Shown here: positions 43,906 to 51,692 of the stretch, in pieces | Numbering within the stretch: position 1 is the first letter of the stretch | Layout of the letters: every line of letters begins with the position of its first letter | Assembly: GCF_030818545.1 (NCBI RefSeq) | Contig: NZ_JAUTAH010000001.1 | Coordinates: 997,001-1,061,000, forward strand | Source of the DNA: Brevundimonas sp. SORGH_AS_0993 | GTDB taxonomy: Bacteria > Pseudomonadota > Alphaproteobacteria > Caulobacterales > Caulobacteraceae | Reading direction: 5' to 3' | DNA: 64,000 nt | Program-made: the position numbers and the translations under genes | The notes under the pieces: generated by a model | Seen by the model: only the letters and a program-made list of their open reading frames with translations | What the model was told of the DNA's origin: nothing | The model's database searches: none

Positions 43906-46530
43906 ATGAAATCTCCCAAGCGGCCGCCGCTGAAGTTGACCAACGAGGAGACGGGCGCCGTCGAGGCTTCGCCCGTCGTCGACGGCCGGGACGCGGCTGA
44001 CAATGACGCCGCCGCGCCCGAGGACGCCCCTATCGTGAAACCGACCTTCGACGTGGCTCCAGAACGTCCCCTGGCCGAACGCCCCATGTCCGAACGTCGT
44101 CGCCGTCGCCTGCTGGAAGAACAGCGCCTGGCCGAAGAGCGGACGGCCGAGACGGCGCGGCAGCAGCGCGCCCTGGCCGAGGCTTTCGACCTGCCCGGCG
44201 AACCCGCGCCGGAATCCACCGCCGCCGTCGAACTGGGCGTCGCAGCCGGCAAGCCCCCCGCCCCGTTCGAACGGTCGTCGCCCGTGGCCAAGGCGACCGC
44301 CGCCCCCCGCACACCCTCGTCCGGTCGTCACACCTATCTGATGGCCGGCGCCGCCTCGGCCCTGTGGATCGGCGGCGTCGCCTCCTGGGCCGCGTATGAG
44401 ATCGGGGCCGGCGGCGCCGATCTGGACCCGCTGCGGCTGGCCCTCTACGCCCTGATCGCCCTGGCGCCGGCGGGGCTGGCCATTCTCCTGGCCCATGCCG
44501 TGCGCCAAGGCGCCGGTCTGGCCGCCGAGACCCGGCGCGCCCGCCAGTTGGCCGAGGCCCTGGTCGCCCCCACCGCTCTGGCGGCCCAGCAGACGGGCGA
44601 GGTGCTTCAATCCCTGCGCGCCGACATCGACCACGCCGCCCTGGCGGCCGAGCGCGCGCGCAACGACATGGCCCTATTGCGCGAAGCCCTGGCCCAGGAG
44701 ACCGCGCGCCTGAACGAGGCGGCCGAGACCGCCAGCCGCACCGCCCGCCGCCTGACCGAAAGCCTGGGCCGCGAACGCGACCAGATGCAGATCCTTGGCG
44801 TCCACCTGGATTCACAGGCGACCGGCGTGGTCGATGCGGTCGAACGCCAGTCCCGCATGGTGGCCGACGCCTCCGACCTGGCCCAGGCGCAACTGCGCGA
44901 GGCCGAGGCGACGCTGGCGGCCCGCGCGGCCGATCTGGCCGCCGCCGCCGGCGAAGCCCAGGACGCCGCCCGCGTCGCCGCCGAGGACCTGGCGCGTCAG
45001 ACGATTCGCCTCGAAAACGCGGGCTCGGGCGTGGCCGAACAGATTCAGTCGGTCGAGGAGGGTTTGGGCCAGCAGCGCGCCGCCCTCGTCACCGCCGCCT
45101 ACGCCCTGCGCACGGATCAGGAGGACTTCTCCGCCCAGGTCGAAAGCCAGCGCGCCCAGTTGATCGAGCAACTGTCGGCCAGCCGCGCCGCCGCCGCCGA
45201 ACTGGGCCAGGCTTCCCTGACTTCGACGGAGTCGATGCGCGACCTGGTCGAGGCGGCCTCGGACCAGTTCCGCGCTCTCGTCGACATGTCCCAGCGCGAG
45301 GCCGACGGCTTCGACACGGCCACCAAGCTGGCCTTGGACCGCTTCGAGGCCATGGCCGCCGAATCCCGCGACGTGCTGATGGAGGAGACCCGCCGCGCCC
45401 TGGAGCATATGCGCGCCACGGCCGAGGATTCCCGCGCCGCCGCCGCCGAAGCCGCCGAGCAGGCGCGGCTGCGCGCCGACCGGCTGGGCGAAACCCTGTT
45501 CGAGGCGGCCCAGAAGGCCGACCAGGCCGCCGACGCCCGGATCGAGGACGCCCGCCGCATCGTGGCCGAAACAGCCGGCCTGGTCGATCAGACCGGCGAA
45601 CGGATGATCGACCGGCTGCAAGCCATGATCACGCGCCTGAACGACGCCCTGTCGGAGATCGACGCCGCCGTCGCCGAGGTGGACGAACGCGCCTCCCGTC
45701 TGCCTCAGGAGGCTCAAGCCCGCGCCGACGCGGTGCGCGCCACGGTCGAGGAAGGTCTGGCCTCCCTGGCCGCCGCCTCGCGCAAGGCCGCCGAGGACAC
45801 CGAGGCCCTGGACGTCGGCTTCCAGGATCGGGTGCGTCGCAACTACGACATGTTGACCGAGGCCGTTCGCCTGATGGGCGTCGTTTCGGGCGAGACCCCG
45901 GCCGTCCGTCGCCGCGATCCCGCGCCCGAAGCCGAGTTACGCCCCGCCCGCCTTGCGCCCGATCTGGCCCCCTCGCCCGCCCCGGCGCCGGAAAAGCGGT
46001 TCGGCCTGCGCGGTCGCCTGCGCCTGGAACCCACCGAGACCCCGTCGTCCGCTGCGGCGCCCGCCTCAGACAAGGCGCTGGACTGGAGCGATCTGGTCTC
46101 GGGCGACGACGCCGTAGAGGCCCCGATCAACCTCGACACGCCCGGCTCCGCGCCGGTCCTGGCCCCGGCCGACGCCGACGCCCTGGCCGAGCGGGTGATG
46201 GCCGCCATCCGTCGCATGGGCGTCGATCCCAACGCCCTCCTGCCGCGCTCGCGGGTCGAGGAGGCCGCGCGCGCGATCAGCGGCGGCGATCCGGACGCCG
46301 CCCGCGCCATCGTGCGCCGCGTCGCCCCCGCCGCTGTCCGCAGCGTCTCGCGCCGGGTGCTGGGCGACGCCGACCTGCGCCAGGACGCCGAACGCTATGT
46401 CCGCATGATCGCGCAGGACCTGTCCGCCGCCGCCCGCGCGGGCGATGCGGCGGGCGTGCAGGTTCGTCTGGCGTCCGATGGCGGTCGCGCCTTCATGCTG
46501 CTCGATGCAGCCGTCGGCGACCTGGGCTGA
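43906..46530 (+). CDS. tipN: Polarity factor TipN-like coiled-coil protein
   Basis: 874 residues from ATG 43906 (a GTG at 43864 would add 14). Layout: an Arg/Glu-rich cytoplasmic N-terminus (1-155), two transmembrane helices (about 158-180 and 185-205), an Ala-rich coiled coil (about 210-650), then a Pro-rich linker and a compact C-terminus (RYVRMIAQDLSAAARAGDAAGV, ending RAFMLLDAAVGDLG). Length and order match Caulobacter TipN, the new-pole landmark that orients ParA segregation and flagellum placement. Consistent with divK-pleD in the same window. Coiled-coil proteins mislead easily, so a homologue search is the test. Confidence 0.78.
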   Translation: MKSPKRPPLKLTNEETGAVEASPVVDGRDAADNDAAAPEDAPIVKPTFDVAPERPLAERPMSERRRRRLLEEQRLAEERTAETARQQRALAEAFDLPGEPAPESTAAVELGVAAGKPPAPFERSSPVAKATAAPRTPSSGRHTYLMAGAASALWIGGVASWAAYEIGAGGADLDPLRLALYALIALAPAGLAILLAHAVRQGAGLAAETRRARQLAEALVAPTALAAQQTGEVLQSLRADIDHAALAAERARNDMALLREALAQETARLNEAAETASRTARRLTESLGRERDQMQILGVHLDSQATGVVDAVERQSRMVADASDLAQAQLREAEATLAARAADLAAAAGEAQDAARVAAEDLARQTIRLENAGSGVAEQIQSVEEGLGQQRAALVTAAYALRTDQEDFSAQVESQRAQLIEQLSASRAAAAELGQASLTSTESMRDLVEAASDQFRALVDMSQREADGFDTATKLALDRFEAMAAESRDVLMEETRRALEHMRATAEDSRAAAAEAAEQARLRADRLGETLFEAAQKADQAADARIEDARRIVAETAGLVDQTGERMIDRLQAMITRLNDALSEIDAAVAEVDERASRLPQEAQARADAVRATVEEGLASLAAASRKAAEDTEALDVGFQDRVRRNYDMLTEAVRLMGVVSGETPAVRRRDPAPEAELRPARLAPDLAPSPAPAPEKRFGLRGRLRLEPTETPSSAAAPASDKALDWSDLVSGDDAVEAPINLDTPGSAPVLAPADADALAERVMAAIRRMGVDPNALLPRSRVEEAARAISGGDPDAARAIVRRVAPAAVRSVSRRVLGDADLRQDAERYVRMIAQDLSAAARAGDAAGVQVRLASDGGRAFMLLDAAVGDLG

Positions 46531-46611
46531 GACAATGAGAGGCTTGACGCGGCCCGCAACTTCACGCCTCTTCGCAGCGTCACGAAATCGTCATGGGTTG
46601 GGGCCGGGATC

Positions 46612-47211
46612 ATGATGGATGCGATCACCAGCGACCGCGACTCTGCGACCGCCCGTCTCCCGGGCATCGCTATCTGCACCTATGAGGCCGACGACGACGG
46701 CTGGGACCTGATCGAGGACCTGTCCGGCACGCCGTGGAGCCCCGCCGGCGCTCGCACCGTCCCCGTCTCCGGCGCCGATCCCGACACCCTGGCCGCGCGG
46801 CTGGGGGACCATCTGCGCAGCGGCGATTGCCGGGCCGTGCTGCTGGTCGGACGCACGCGCAAGGCCGGGGGATTCCGGGTTCAGATGCGCGCCGAGAACC
46901 GGACCCTGGACCGCACCGAACGCCTGTCCCGGACGGGCCCGGGCCTGGCCCGAACCACGGCGCCGGTGGCCGACATCATCCGGGCCCTGAACGCAGCGGG
47001 TCTTGCCGCCGACGCCTCGTCCGAGGTGGAGGAGGATGCGGGCTCCTACATCCTGTATCGCGTCCTGGCCGATCTGCCCGACGGTCCCCATGTGCCGGCC
47101 ATCGGCCTGCTGCGCGCGCCCGTGCCCGCGGACGAGGCGGCGATGCGCAAGGGCGTCAAGGCCGCCGCCTCGGCCATCGCCGGCCACCTGGCGCCTCAGC
47201 CGCGCCTCTAG
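46612..47211 (+). CDS. Degenerate pyroglutamyl-peptidase (C15)-like hypothetical protein
   Basis: 199 residues. Segments align by eye with peptidase C15: ADPDTLAARLGDHLRSGDCRAVLLVGRTRKAGGFRVQMRAENR to the LGQAGGR...ER.A.N region, and SSEVEEDAGSYILYRVLADL to the S..AGRYVCN.. active-site region. The catalytic Cys is replaced (YIL), the Glu by Gln, and the His of HVP by Arg (LLRAP). It would therefore be an inactive scaffold or mis-aligned. Follows tipN by about 80 bases, co-directional. Assignment is inference. Confidence 0.6.
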   Translation: MMDAITSDRDSATARLPGIAICTYEADDDGWDLIEDLSGTPWSPAGARTVPVSGADPDTLAARLGDHLRSGDCRAVLLVGRTRKAGGFRVQMRAENRTLDRTERLSRTGPGLARTTAPVADIIRALNAAGLAADASSEVEEDAGSYILYRVLADLPDGPHVPAIGLLRAPVPADEAAMRKGVKAAASAIAGHLAPQPRL

Positions 47212-47264
47212 CCAACGTCGGTCGCCGCTTCCCTGCACAGGCTTCTGGTCCTAGGGTCGGGTCC

Positions 47265-47633
47265 ATGACCGCAGACCGCAATCTGATCGTATTCGCCGCC
47301 CTGAACGGCGCCCTCGCCGTCGTCCTGGGCGCCTTCGCCGCGCACGGCGCCGGTCCCCAGATCAAGACCCTGCTGCAGACCGGCTCCCACTATCAGCTGG
47401 GCCATGCGGTCTTCGCCCTGGCCTGCGCCCTGTGGACCGGCGGCGGCGGCCTGGCCCGACTGCTGGCAAGACTGGCCGGCTGGCTGGGTGCGGCGGGCGG
47501 CCTGGTCTTCAGCCTGGCCCTGGGCGCCATCGGCCTGCTCGGCCTTCCGGTCATGGGCGCGGTCGCCCCCATAGGCGGATTGCTGATGATCGCCGGTTGG
47601 CTTTGCCTGGCCTTTGCGGCATTGCGTTCCTGA
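47265..47633 (+). CDS. DUF423 family small membrane protein
   Basis: 122 residues from ATG 47265 (long upstream frame is antisense-free read-through). Four transmembrane helices; motifs LIVFAALNGALAVVLGAFAAHGA, YQLGHAVFALA and AIGLLGLPVMGAVAPIGGLLMIAGWL are DUF423 signatures. Function unknown. Sits 53 bases after the C15-like gene and 46 before the peptidase gene. Confidence 0.88.
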   Translation: MTADRNLIVFAALNGALAVVLGAFAAHGAGPQIKTLLQTGSHYQLGHAVFALACALWTGGGGLARLLARLAGWLGAAGGLVFSLALGAIGLLGLPVMGAVAPIGGLLMIAGWLCLAFAALRS

Positions 47634-47679
47634 CGCGCTTGCGACCGCCCTTTTTTCGTTAAGAAAGATCCAGCAATCC

Positions 47680-48654
47680 ATGGCCTTCTCGACATCTGCT
47701 GAACCGCGCCGCGAACTCTATCCGGAGATCGAACCCTATGCGTCGGGCTGGATGAAGACGGAGGGGGTGCATGAGATCTATTACGAGGAAAGCGGCAATC
47801 CCGACGGGCGTCCGGTCGTGGTCCTGCACGGCGGTCCCGGCGGCGCGGTCAATCCCGGCATGCGCCGCTATTTCGACCCCGCCCGCTATCGCATCATCAT
47901 GTTCGACCAGCGCGGCTGCGGCAAATCCCGCCCCAATGCTTCGCTGGAGGACAACACCACCTGGGACCTGATCCGCGACATCGAACGGCTGCGCGCGCTG
48001 TGCGGCGTCGACAAATGGGTGGTGTTCGGCGGCTCCTGGGGCTCGACCCTGTCGATGGCCTACGCCATCACCCACCCCGAGCGGTGTCTGGCCCTGGTGC
48101 TGCGCGGCATCTTCCTGCTGACCCGCAAGGAACTGCACTGGTTCTATCAGGACGGCGCCTCGATGATCTTCCCCGACGCTTGGGAACGGTTCGTCGCCCC
48201 CATCCCGGAGGCCGAGCGCGGCGACCTGATGGCCGCCTATTACAAACGTCTGATCGGCGATGACGTGGGCGAGCGTGAACGTTGCGCCGTCGCTTGGTCC
48301 AGTTGGGAAGGCGAAACCGTCAGCGTCGAAGGCCCCAACGCCCGCCCGGACAAGTTCGCCGAGCCCGAGTTCGCCGTCGCCTTCGCCCGGATCGAGAACT
48401 GGTATTTCACCAACGGCGGCTTCTTCGACTCCGACGACTGGATTCTCAAGAACGTGGACCGGATGCGCCACATCCCCTGCTGGATCGCGCAAGGGCGATT
48501 CGACGTGGTCACGCCCATCTCCGGCGCCTGGGCCCTGCATCGCGCCTGGCCCGAGGCGAAACTGGACATCGTCGGCGACGCCGGCCACGCCTCGTCCGAA
48601 CCCGGCATCGTGGACAGCCTGATCCGCGCCACGGACTGGGCCGTCGGGGTCTGA
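47680..48654 (+). CDS. pip: Prolyl iminopeptidase
   Basis: 324 residues from ATG 47680. Alpha/beta hydrolase of the S33 family: VVVLHGGPGGAVNPGMRRYFDP (oxyanion), GGSWGSTLSMAYAI (nucleophile Ser in GGSWGS), IAQGRFDVVTPISGAWALHRAWP (Asp) and VGDAGHASSEP (His). Removes N-terminal proline from peptides in the cytoplasm. ELYPEIEPYASGWMK at the N-terminus is typical of Pip. No visible operon partner besides DUF423. Confidence 0.94.
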   Translation: MAFSTSAEPRRELYPEIEPYASGWMKTEGVHEIYYEESGNPDGRPVVVLHGGPGGAVNPGMRRYFDPARYRIIMFDQRGCGKSRPNASLEDNTTWDLIRDIERLRALCGVDKWVVFGGSWGSTLSMAYAITHPERCLALVLRGIFLLTRKELHWFYQDGASMIFPDAWERFVAPIPEAERGDLMAAYYKRLIGDDVGERERCAVAWSSWEGETVSVEGPNARPDKFAEPEFAVAFARIENWYFTNGGFFDSDDWILKNVDRMRHIPCWIAQGRFDVVTPISGAWALHRAWPEAKLDIVGDAGHASSEPGIVDSLIRATDWAVGV

Positions 48655-48662
48655 AAATCAAA

Positions 48663-48690
48663 GGGCCGCCGCGCCTTCGCGCCGCGGCCC
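48663..48690 (+). terminator. Candidate terminator hairpin after pip
   Basis: GGGCCGC / GCGGCCC arms (48663-48669 and 48684-48690) with a further GC-rich inner stem, soon after the pip stop and before the convergent pirin gene. It lacks a T-run, so may be a REP-type element. The rest of the 179-base gap shows nothing. Confidence 0.4.
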
Positions 48691-48833
48691 CGATCGGTCT
48701 CAGCGCCGCCAGCCACTGCTGGCGATCACCGTCCCGCCTGATTGAATATGGATTTTCCTTCGTGGACTGAGCCCCGCACCATGCCGTTCGCCCAGCCGGA
48801 TCAATGTCCGACCGGGCAGGATGATCCGCAAAC

Positions 48834-49532
48834 TCAGGCGGCGTCCACCAACACGATCTCGGCGTCCGACAGCGCCTTGACCGTCAAGACGTCCTCCTGG
48901 GCGATGGCGGCGCCGTCGCGGGCGTTCAGCCGAACGCCGTTGACCTCCACCTCGCCCTTGGCCGGCACCAGATAGGCACGGCGTGCGGCGCCCAGCGGAT
49001 AGTCGGCGCTGTCGCCGGCGTTCAGGGTCGCCGCCACGATCCGCGCATCGGTGCGGATCGGCAGGGCGTCGTCATCCCCCTGAAAGCCCGAGGCCAGGAC
49101 CACGAACTGGCCGGAGCGCTCGCCCTTGGGGAAGGGCTTGGCGCCCCAGCTTGGCGCCTCGCCGCGACGGGTCGGTTCGATCCAGATCTGGAAGATCCGG
49201 GTCAGTTCCGGCTCGGCGTTGTATTCGGCGTGGCGAATGCCGGTGCCCGCGCTCATCACCTGGACGTCGCCGGCGACCGTGCGGCCCTTGTTGCCAAGGC
49301 TGTCCTCGTGGCTGATCGCACCGTCGCGGACATAGGTGATGATCTCCATGTCGGCGTGGGGATGGGGCGGAAAGCCCGTGCCCGGCGCGATCTCGTCGTC
49401 GTTCCAGACCCGCAGATTGCCCCAGCTCATCCGCGCCGGGTCGTAATAGTTGGCGAAGGAGAAGTGGTGCTTGGCGTTCAGCCAACCGTGGTTGGCGCTG
49501 CCCAGGGTGTCGAAAGGTCTGCGCTCGATCAT
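48834..49532 (-). CDS. Pirin family protein
   Basis: 232 residues from the ATG at 49532 (AGAGGA eight bases upstream). Bicupin: NHGWLNAKHHFSFANYYDPARMSWGNLRVWNDDEI, the metal-binding FPPHPHADMEIITYV and GTGIRHAEYN (His-His-His-Glu set), then the second cupin (ARIVAATLNAGDSADYPL). Pirins bind Fe and some act as quercetin dioxygenases. Divergent from a LysR regulator that likely controls it. Confidence 0.92.
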   Translation of the reverse strand: MIERRPFDTLGSANHGWLNAKHHFSFANYYDPARMSWGNLRVWNDDEIAPGTGFPPHPHADMEIITYVRDGAISHEDSLGNKGRTVAGDVQVMSAGTGIRHAEYNAEPELTRIFQIWIEPTRRGEAPSWGAKPFPKGERSGQFVVLASGFQGDDDALPIRTDARIVAATLNAGDSADYPLGAARRAYLVPAKGEVEVNGVRLNARDGAAIAQEDVLTVKALSDAEIVLVDAA

Positions 49533-49617
49533 TGTCTTGTCCTCTCGCCGGGCCGTCCCGGCGTCATTGGCTTGACGACAAGATAGAGATCGACCAGCGA
49601 ACAGAAATAGAAACAGA

Positions 49618-49632
49618 CGAAACTCATCGTTT
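49618..49632. promoter_or_regulatory. GAAAC-TCATC-GTTTC inverted repeat in pirin/LysR gap
   Basis: A 5-base palindrome spaced by five, just upstream of the LysR start in the 118-base divergent gap. A plausible site for the adjacent LysR protein. Confidence 0.4.
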
Positions 49633-49650
49633 CCTCCTGCGGAGCCGACC

Positions 49651-50577
49651 ATGTCCCGCCTGCCCGATCTCGAAGCCCTGGCCATCTTCGCCAAGGTGGC
49701 CGAAACCCAGTCCTTCTCGGGCGCCGCCGACCAGTTGGCCCTGTCCAAAGCCACCGTCTCCAAGGCGGTGACGCGGCTGGAACAACAGCTTCAGACCACC
49801 CTTCTGCATCGTACCTCGCGCCGTTTCGCCCTCACCGATGCGGGCCGCAGCCTGTCCGCCCGCGCCGCCCAGATGCTGGCCGAGGCCGAGGGCGCGGTGT
49901 CCGAGGCCCTGGATATGTCCGTCACCCCGCGCGGCCTGGTCCGGCTGGCCGCGCCCATGTCGTTCGGCATGGCCTATGTCGCCCCGGCTCTGCCCCCGTT
50001 TCTGGCCACCCACCCTGACGTCTCCATCGACCTGCATCTGTCGGACGAGATGATCGACCTGGTCGGGGGCGGCTTCGACTGCGCCCTGCGGATCGCGGCC
50101 CTGGCGGATTCGTCGCTGACGGCGCGAAAGCTGCGTCCGGTGAACCGGCTGCTGGTCGCCTCGCCCGCCTATCTGGCCCAGCGGGGGCGACCGACCCATC
50201 CGGACGATCTGAACCGCCACGCCTGCCTCTGCTACGCCTATATGCCGACGCCCGATGTATGGCGTTTTTCCAATGCAGCGGGGGAAGAGGTCGTGGTTCG
50301 CCCGCGCGGCCCTTTGCGCGCCAACAACTCCGACGCCCTGACCGCCTCGCTCTGCGCGGGCCTGGGCCTCTTTCCCCAGCCGGATTTCATCGCCTGGAAG
50401 GACGTGGCCGAGGGCCGGTTGGAGACGGTGATGACCGACTGGCGCCTGCCGCCCATCGCCCTGCATCTGGTCGCACCCAGCAGCGGACCCCGCCCTGCGC
50501 GGGTCACGGCCCTGACGGACCATCTGGCGAAGACCTTCAGCAGCCCGCTGTGGCCCGGCGATACGGTCGGCCGTTGA
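49651..50577 (+). CDS. LysR-family transcriptional regulator
   Basis: 308 residues. N-terminal winged helix (1-60): FAKVAETQSFSGAADQLALSKATVSKAVTRLEQQLQTTLLHRTSRRFALTDAG in order, of LysR type. The effector-binding domain (about 90-295) has MSFGMAYVAPALPPFLATHPDVSIDLHLSDEMIDLVGGGFDCALR-like order of the CrgA/AaeR-type group. Divergent from pirin, so a likely regulator of it (inference). Effector unknown. Confidence 0.9.
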   Translation: MSRLPDLEALAIFAKVAETQSFSGAADQLALSKATVSKAVTRLEQQLQTTLLHRTSRRFALTDAGRSLSARAAQMLAEAEGAVSEALDMSVTPRGLVRLAAPMSFGMAYVAPALPPFLATHPDVSIDLHLSDEMIDLVGGGFDCALRIAALADSSLTARKLRPVNRLLVASPAYLAQRGRPTHPDDLNRHACLCYAYMPTPDVWRFSNAAGEEVVVRPRGPLRANNSDALTASLCAGLGLFPQPDFIAWKDVAEGRLETVMTDWRLPPIALHLVAPSSGPRPARVTALTDHLAKTFSSPLWPGDTVGR

Positions 50578-50580
50578 GAC

Positions 50581-50877
50581 TCAGCCGCACTTGACCTCGC
50601 GGATCACGCCCGTCCCCTCGTCATAGACGAAGTTCACCCGGTTCTCGCGATAGTCCATGGTCGCCGCACAGGTGGTGCAGAGGAACCGGAAAATCTGGCC
50701 GGCGGGCGCGGCGGGCGCCGCCGAACGGTTGCGCCCGACATAGCTTTGGTAATCCTCGACCTCGCAGATCTTGTAAGCGGTCTCCCGGCCGGGCGGCGTC
50801 TCGATCGACTGCGTCGGGGCGCAGGCCGACAGCGTCAGGGCGCCGGCGCAGGCCAGCATGCTCAGGGTCGTTTTCAT
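50581..50877 (-). CDS. I78-like peptidase inhibitor lipoprotein with CTTC motif (copy 1)
   Basis: 98 residues from ATG 50877. Lipobox LTLSAC (Cys22) marks an outer- or inner-membrane lipoprotein. The C-terminal half resembles the I78 (potato-inhibitor-like) family: CEVEDYQSYVGRN, then TMDYRENRVNFVYDEGTGVIREVKCG. In place of the usual PG turn the chain has CTTC. Together with the Cys of KICEVED and the final CG, four non-lipid cysteines remain. Paralog of the next gene upstream. Inhibitor activity is inference. Confidence 0.75.
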   Translation of the reverse strand: MKTTLSMLACAGALTLSACAPTQSIETPPGRETAYKICEVEDYQSYVGRNRSAAPAAPAGQIFRFLCTTCAATMDYRENRVNFVYDEGTGVIREVKCG

Positions 50878-50900
50878 GGTCGTCTCCCTTGCGTGGCGGA

Positions 50901-51233
50901 TCAGCCGCATCGAACCTGCTCGATGACGCCTGTTTGCGCGTTGTAGAAGATGTTCAGCCGATAGGCGGAAAAGTCCTCCGTCACCGGACAGGTGGTGCAG
51001 GTCACGCGCCGGTTGACCACCTCAACCGGCACCGGAATCTCGCTCTTGGAGCGGCCGACCAGATATTGCATCTCGCCGGCCTTGCAGAAGTCCTGGGTCT
51101 GTCCGGTCGGCATCCGGGTGCCCACGGGCGGATTGACCTGGGCCTGTTCGATGGTGCGTGGGGCCGACGCATCGGACGCCGGGGTCGAACAGCCGGCCAG
51201 CAGGGCAAGGGCGATCAGGCCGCCTTTTCCCAG
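50901..51233 (-). CDS. I78-like peptidase inhibitor lipoprotein with CTTC motif (copy 2), start uncertain
   Basis: 110 residues if read from CTG 51233 (signal LGKGGLIALALLAGC, lipobox LAGC); a second CTG at 51218 overlaps the holC stop as CTGA. The only ATG in this frame (51353) would put about 50 extra residues before the lipobox. The mature chain has FCKAGEMQYLVGRSK, VTCTTCPVTEDFSAYRLNIFYN and GVIEQVRCG, paralogous to copy 1 with the same four cysteines. Lies 23 bases upstream of copy 1. Inhibitor role is inference. Confidence 0.7.
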   Translation of the reverse strand: MGKGGLIALALLAGCSTPASDASAPRTIEQAQVNPPVGTRMPTGQTQDFCKAGEMQYLVGRSKSEIPVPVEVVNRRVTCTTCPVTEDFSAYRLNIFYNAQTGVIEQVRCG

Positions 51234-51673
51234 CGCCCCTCGTCCGTCTGCCGCCAGTAGGACAGGGCCGCGCCCCGATCCTTCAGCCCCTTCCAGCGGC
51301 CCCGAGCGTGCTGCAGCGCCGTCTCGTCCCGACCATCGAAAATGATGAAACATCGTTCGAACCCTTCCGTCGCGCCCAGTTCTGCGTCGTCGACTATGAA
51401 CAGCGCCTGAGCGCCGTTCAGGTTCTCGCCCGTCTCGCTCAACAGCACAGGTTGGCGTTCGGCATGGGGCTGGTCCGCCCGGCCGTGCGGCAGGAAGCTT
51501 TCGTCCCGAAACGTCCACAGCGTCTCGTCGATCGCATCCAGCCGATGCGAATGCGCCGATTTGATCAGGGCGCGCCAGCCCCGCTCGAGCGTCTTCTCGA
51601 GCAGGGTCGGCAACACCTGATCCAGCGTCGACCGCTCCAGATGGTAGAACCAGATTTCGGGTTCGCCGCTCAA
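51215..51673 (-). CDS. holC: DNA polymerase III subunit chi
   Basis: 152 residues from TTG 51673 (GGAGG and AGGG upstream). HolC features: FYHLERSTLDQVLPTLLEKTLERGWRALIK, DETLWTFRDESFLPHG, QPVLLSETGENLNGAQALFIVDDAE and RWKGLKDRGAALSYWRQTDEGRWEKAA. Links the clamp loader psi subunit with SSB. It starts 19 bases after the pepA stop; holC next to pepA is a widely conserved arrangement. Confidence 0.95.
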   Translation of the reverse strand: MSGEPEIWFYHLERSTLDQVLPTLLEKTLERGWRALIKSAHSHRLDAIDETLWTFRDESFLPHGRADQPHAERQPVLLSETGENLNGAQALFIVDDAELGATEGFERCFIIFDGRDETALQHARGRWKGLKDRGAALSYWRQTDEGRWEKAA

Positions 51674-51692
51674 CTAGCCCTACCTCCGGCGA

